This document shows, in pieces, positions 5,428-5,809 of a stretch of DNA of 5,809 nucleotides (its first letter is position 1; every line of letters begins with the position of its first letter). The position numbers and the translations under genes are program-made. The stretch comes from JBHELB01 sp041859045. Lineage in GTDB: Bacteria; Hydrogenedentota; Hydrogenedentia; Hydrogenedentales; SLHB01. The stretch spans positions 1 through 5,809 of the forward strand of contig JBHELB010000014.1 of NCBI GenBank assembly GCA_041859045.1, read 5' to 3'. The notes beneath the pieces are model-generated. The model was given only the letters and a program-made list of their open reading frames with translations, was not told the origin of the DNA and made no database searches.

Positions 5428-5809
5428 TCAAAACGTTTCTCTTGCATCTACCGGTTTTGCGTCCGCATCGCGCAGTTCTTCGTGCGGGTCTTGAATCGCG
5501 TAGAGGTTCTCGCGGACATTGGGATTGTTGTTGGAACTGCACAACGGGAAGTACGGGCATGGCCGGTTGTACTGAAAGCACTGCGAGGTGTTTTGGTAGA
5601 ACACGCCGCGGCGTCGCGCGTCGAGGAAGGCCTGCGTGAGTTCCCAGAGCTCGGCCCGGAGCGGCTCATACTGCTCGCGCGAGAGGTACAACAACTCGCG
5701 ATGGAACGCGCCGGGCCCCGAGTACTTCTCCGCGAGCCGCGCCTGGAACTCGTCGTCCGTTTCCGGTAGGCGGCGCTTCGCGGAGGTCTTCCCGGTCTTG
5801 GATTTCGCG
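5428..5809 (-). CDS. PD-(D/E)XK (Cas4/RecB-like) exonuclease, C-terminal 126 residues (partial)
   Basis: Only the end of this gene is in the window; the frame is open to the right edge, and the first complete codon is 5808-5806. The visible part reads as a basic stretch (AKSKTGKTSAKRR), then GAFHRELLYLSREQYEPL and a long helix, then GVFYQNTSQCFQYNRPCPYF with LCSS following. The cysteines form C-x6-C-x5-C (codons 5580-5578, 5559-5557, 5541-5539). This matches the C-terminal iron-sulfur cysteine group of Cas4-, AddB- and phage-type PD-(D/E)XK nucleases, whose fourth Cys lies near the N-terminus, here outside the window. The catalytic D...E-x-K residues should also lie outside. It probably resects DNA ends for the downstream annealing proteins. 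A TTG at 5694 could be mistaken for a start, but the sequence before it continues the family pattern. Confidence 0.85.
   Translation of the reverse strand, partial: AKSKTGKTSAKRRLPETDDEFQARLAEKYSGPGAFHRELLYLSREQYEPLRAELWELTQAFLDARRRGVFYQNTSQCFQYNRPCPYFPLCSSNNNPNVRENLYAIQDPHEELRDADAKPVDARETF

Noticed and set aside
5391..5447. Earlier start (ATG at 5447 or 5423) for the Sak4-like ATPase
   Set aside because: Both lack a well-spaced ribosome binding site. The 5447 start overlaps the upstream nuclease gene, while 5390 has AAGGA at good spacing.
1..5809. CRISPR arrays, tRNA genes, terminal repeats or transposase genes
   Set aside because: No regularly spaced repeats, cloverleaf-like sequence or transposase motifs were noticed by eye; nearly every base is in a minus-strand coding region.

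Overview
The window looks like part of a viral or prophage DNA replication and recombination module. All six genes lie head to tail on the minus strand, with no gap longer than 37 bases. Every gene assigned belongs to a family common in double-stranded DNA phages and prophages. The host is GC-rich, but no structural or integration gene is visible, so phage, prophage or plasmid cannot be separated and no taxon can be named.

Layout in transcription order (right to left): (1) C-terminus of a PD-(D/E)XK, Cas4/RecB-like exonuclease with an iron-sulfur cysteine motif (5809-5428, cut by the window edge). (2) A RecA-like AAA ATPase of the Sak4/AAA_24 type (5390-4617). (3) A DUF669-like, probably ssDNA-binding protein (4596-4099). 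(4) A minimal ERCC4 (XPF/Mus81-type) nuclease (4090-3656). (5) A RecD2-type helicase (3659-153) interrupted by a 443-residue intein (1703-375). (6) The start of a DUF4406/nucleoside deoxyribosyltransferase-like protein (160-1, cut by the window edge). Genes 4/5 overlap as ATGA, and genes 5/6 overlap by 8 bases, so translation is probably coupled through the tail of the operon.

The main discovery is the intein. It lies exactly inside helicase motif V, between HK and CQGSE. It has recognisable splicing blocks A, B, F and G, nucleophilic Cys at position 1 and at +1, a terminal His-Asn, and two LAGLIDADG motifs with both catalytic Asp residues. It is therefore probably both splicing-competent and able to home. 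Without it the helicase is 725 residues, the usual RecD2 size. With it unspliced, motifs I-IV are separated from motif VI, so no active helicase is expected. The intein is less GC-rich than the N-extein, which suggests separate acquisition.

Functionally, the set reads as an end-processing and strand-annealing pathway: the exonuclease exposes single strands, the Sak4-like ATPase and DUF669 protein bind or pair them, RecD2 unwinds, and the ERCC4 nuclease cuts branched intermediates. These roles are inferred from family membership and gene order. No tRNA, rRNA, CRISPR array, insertion sequence, promoter or terminator was seen.
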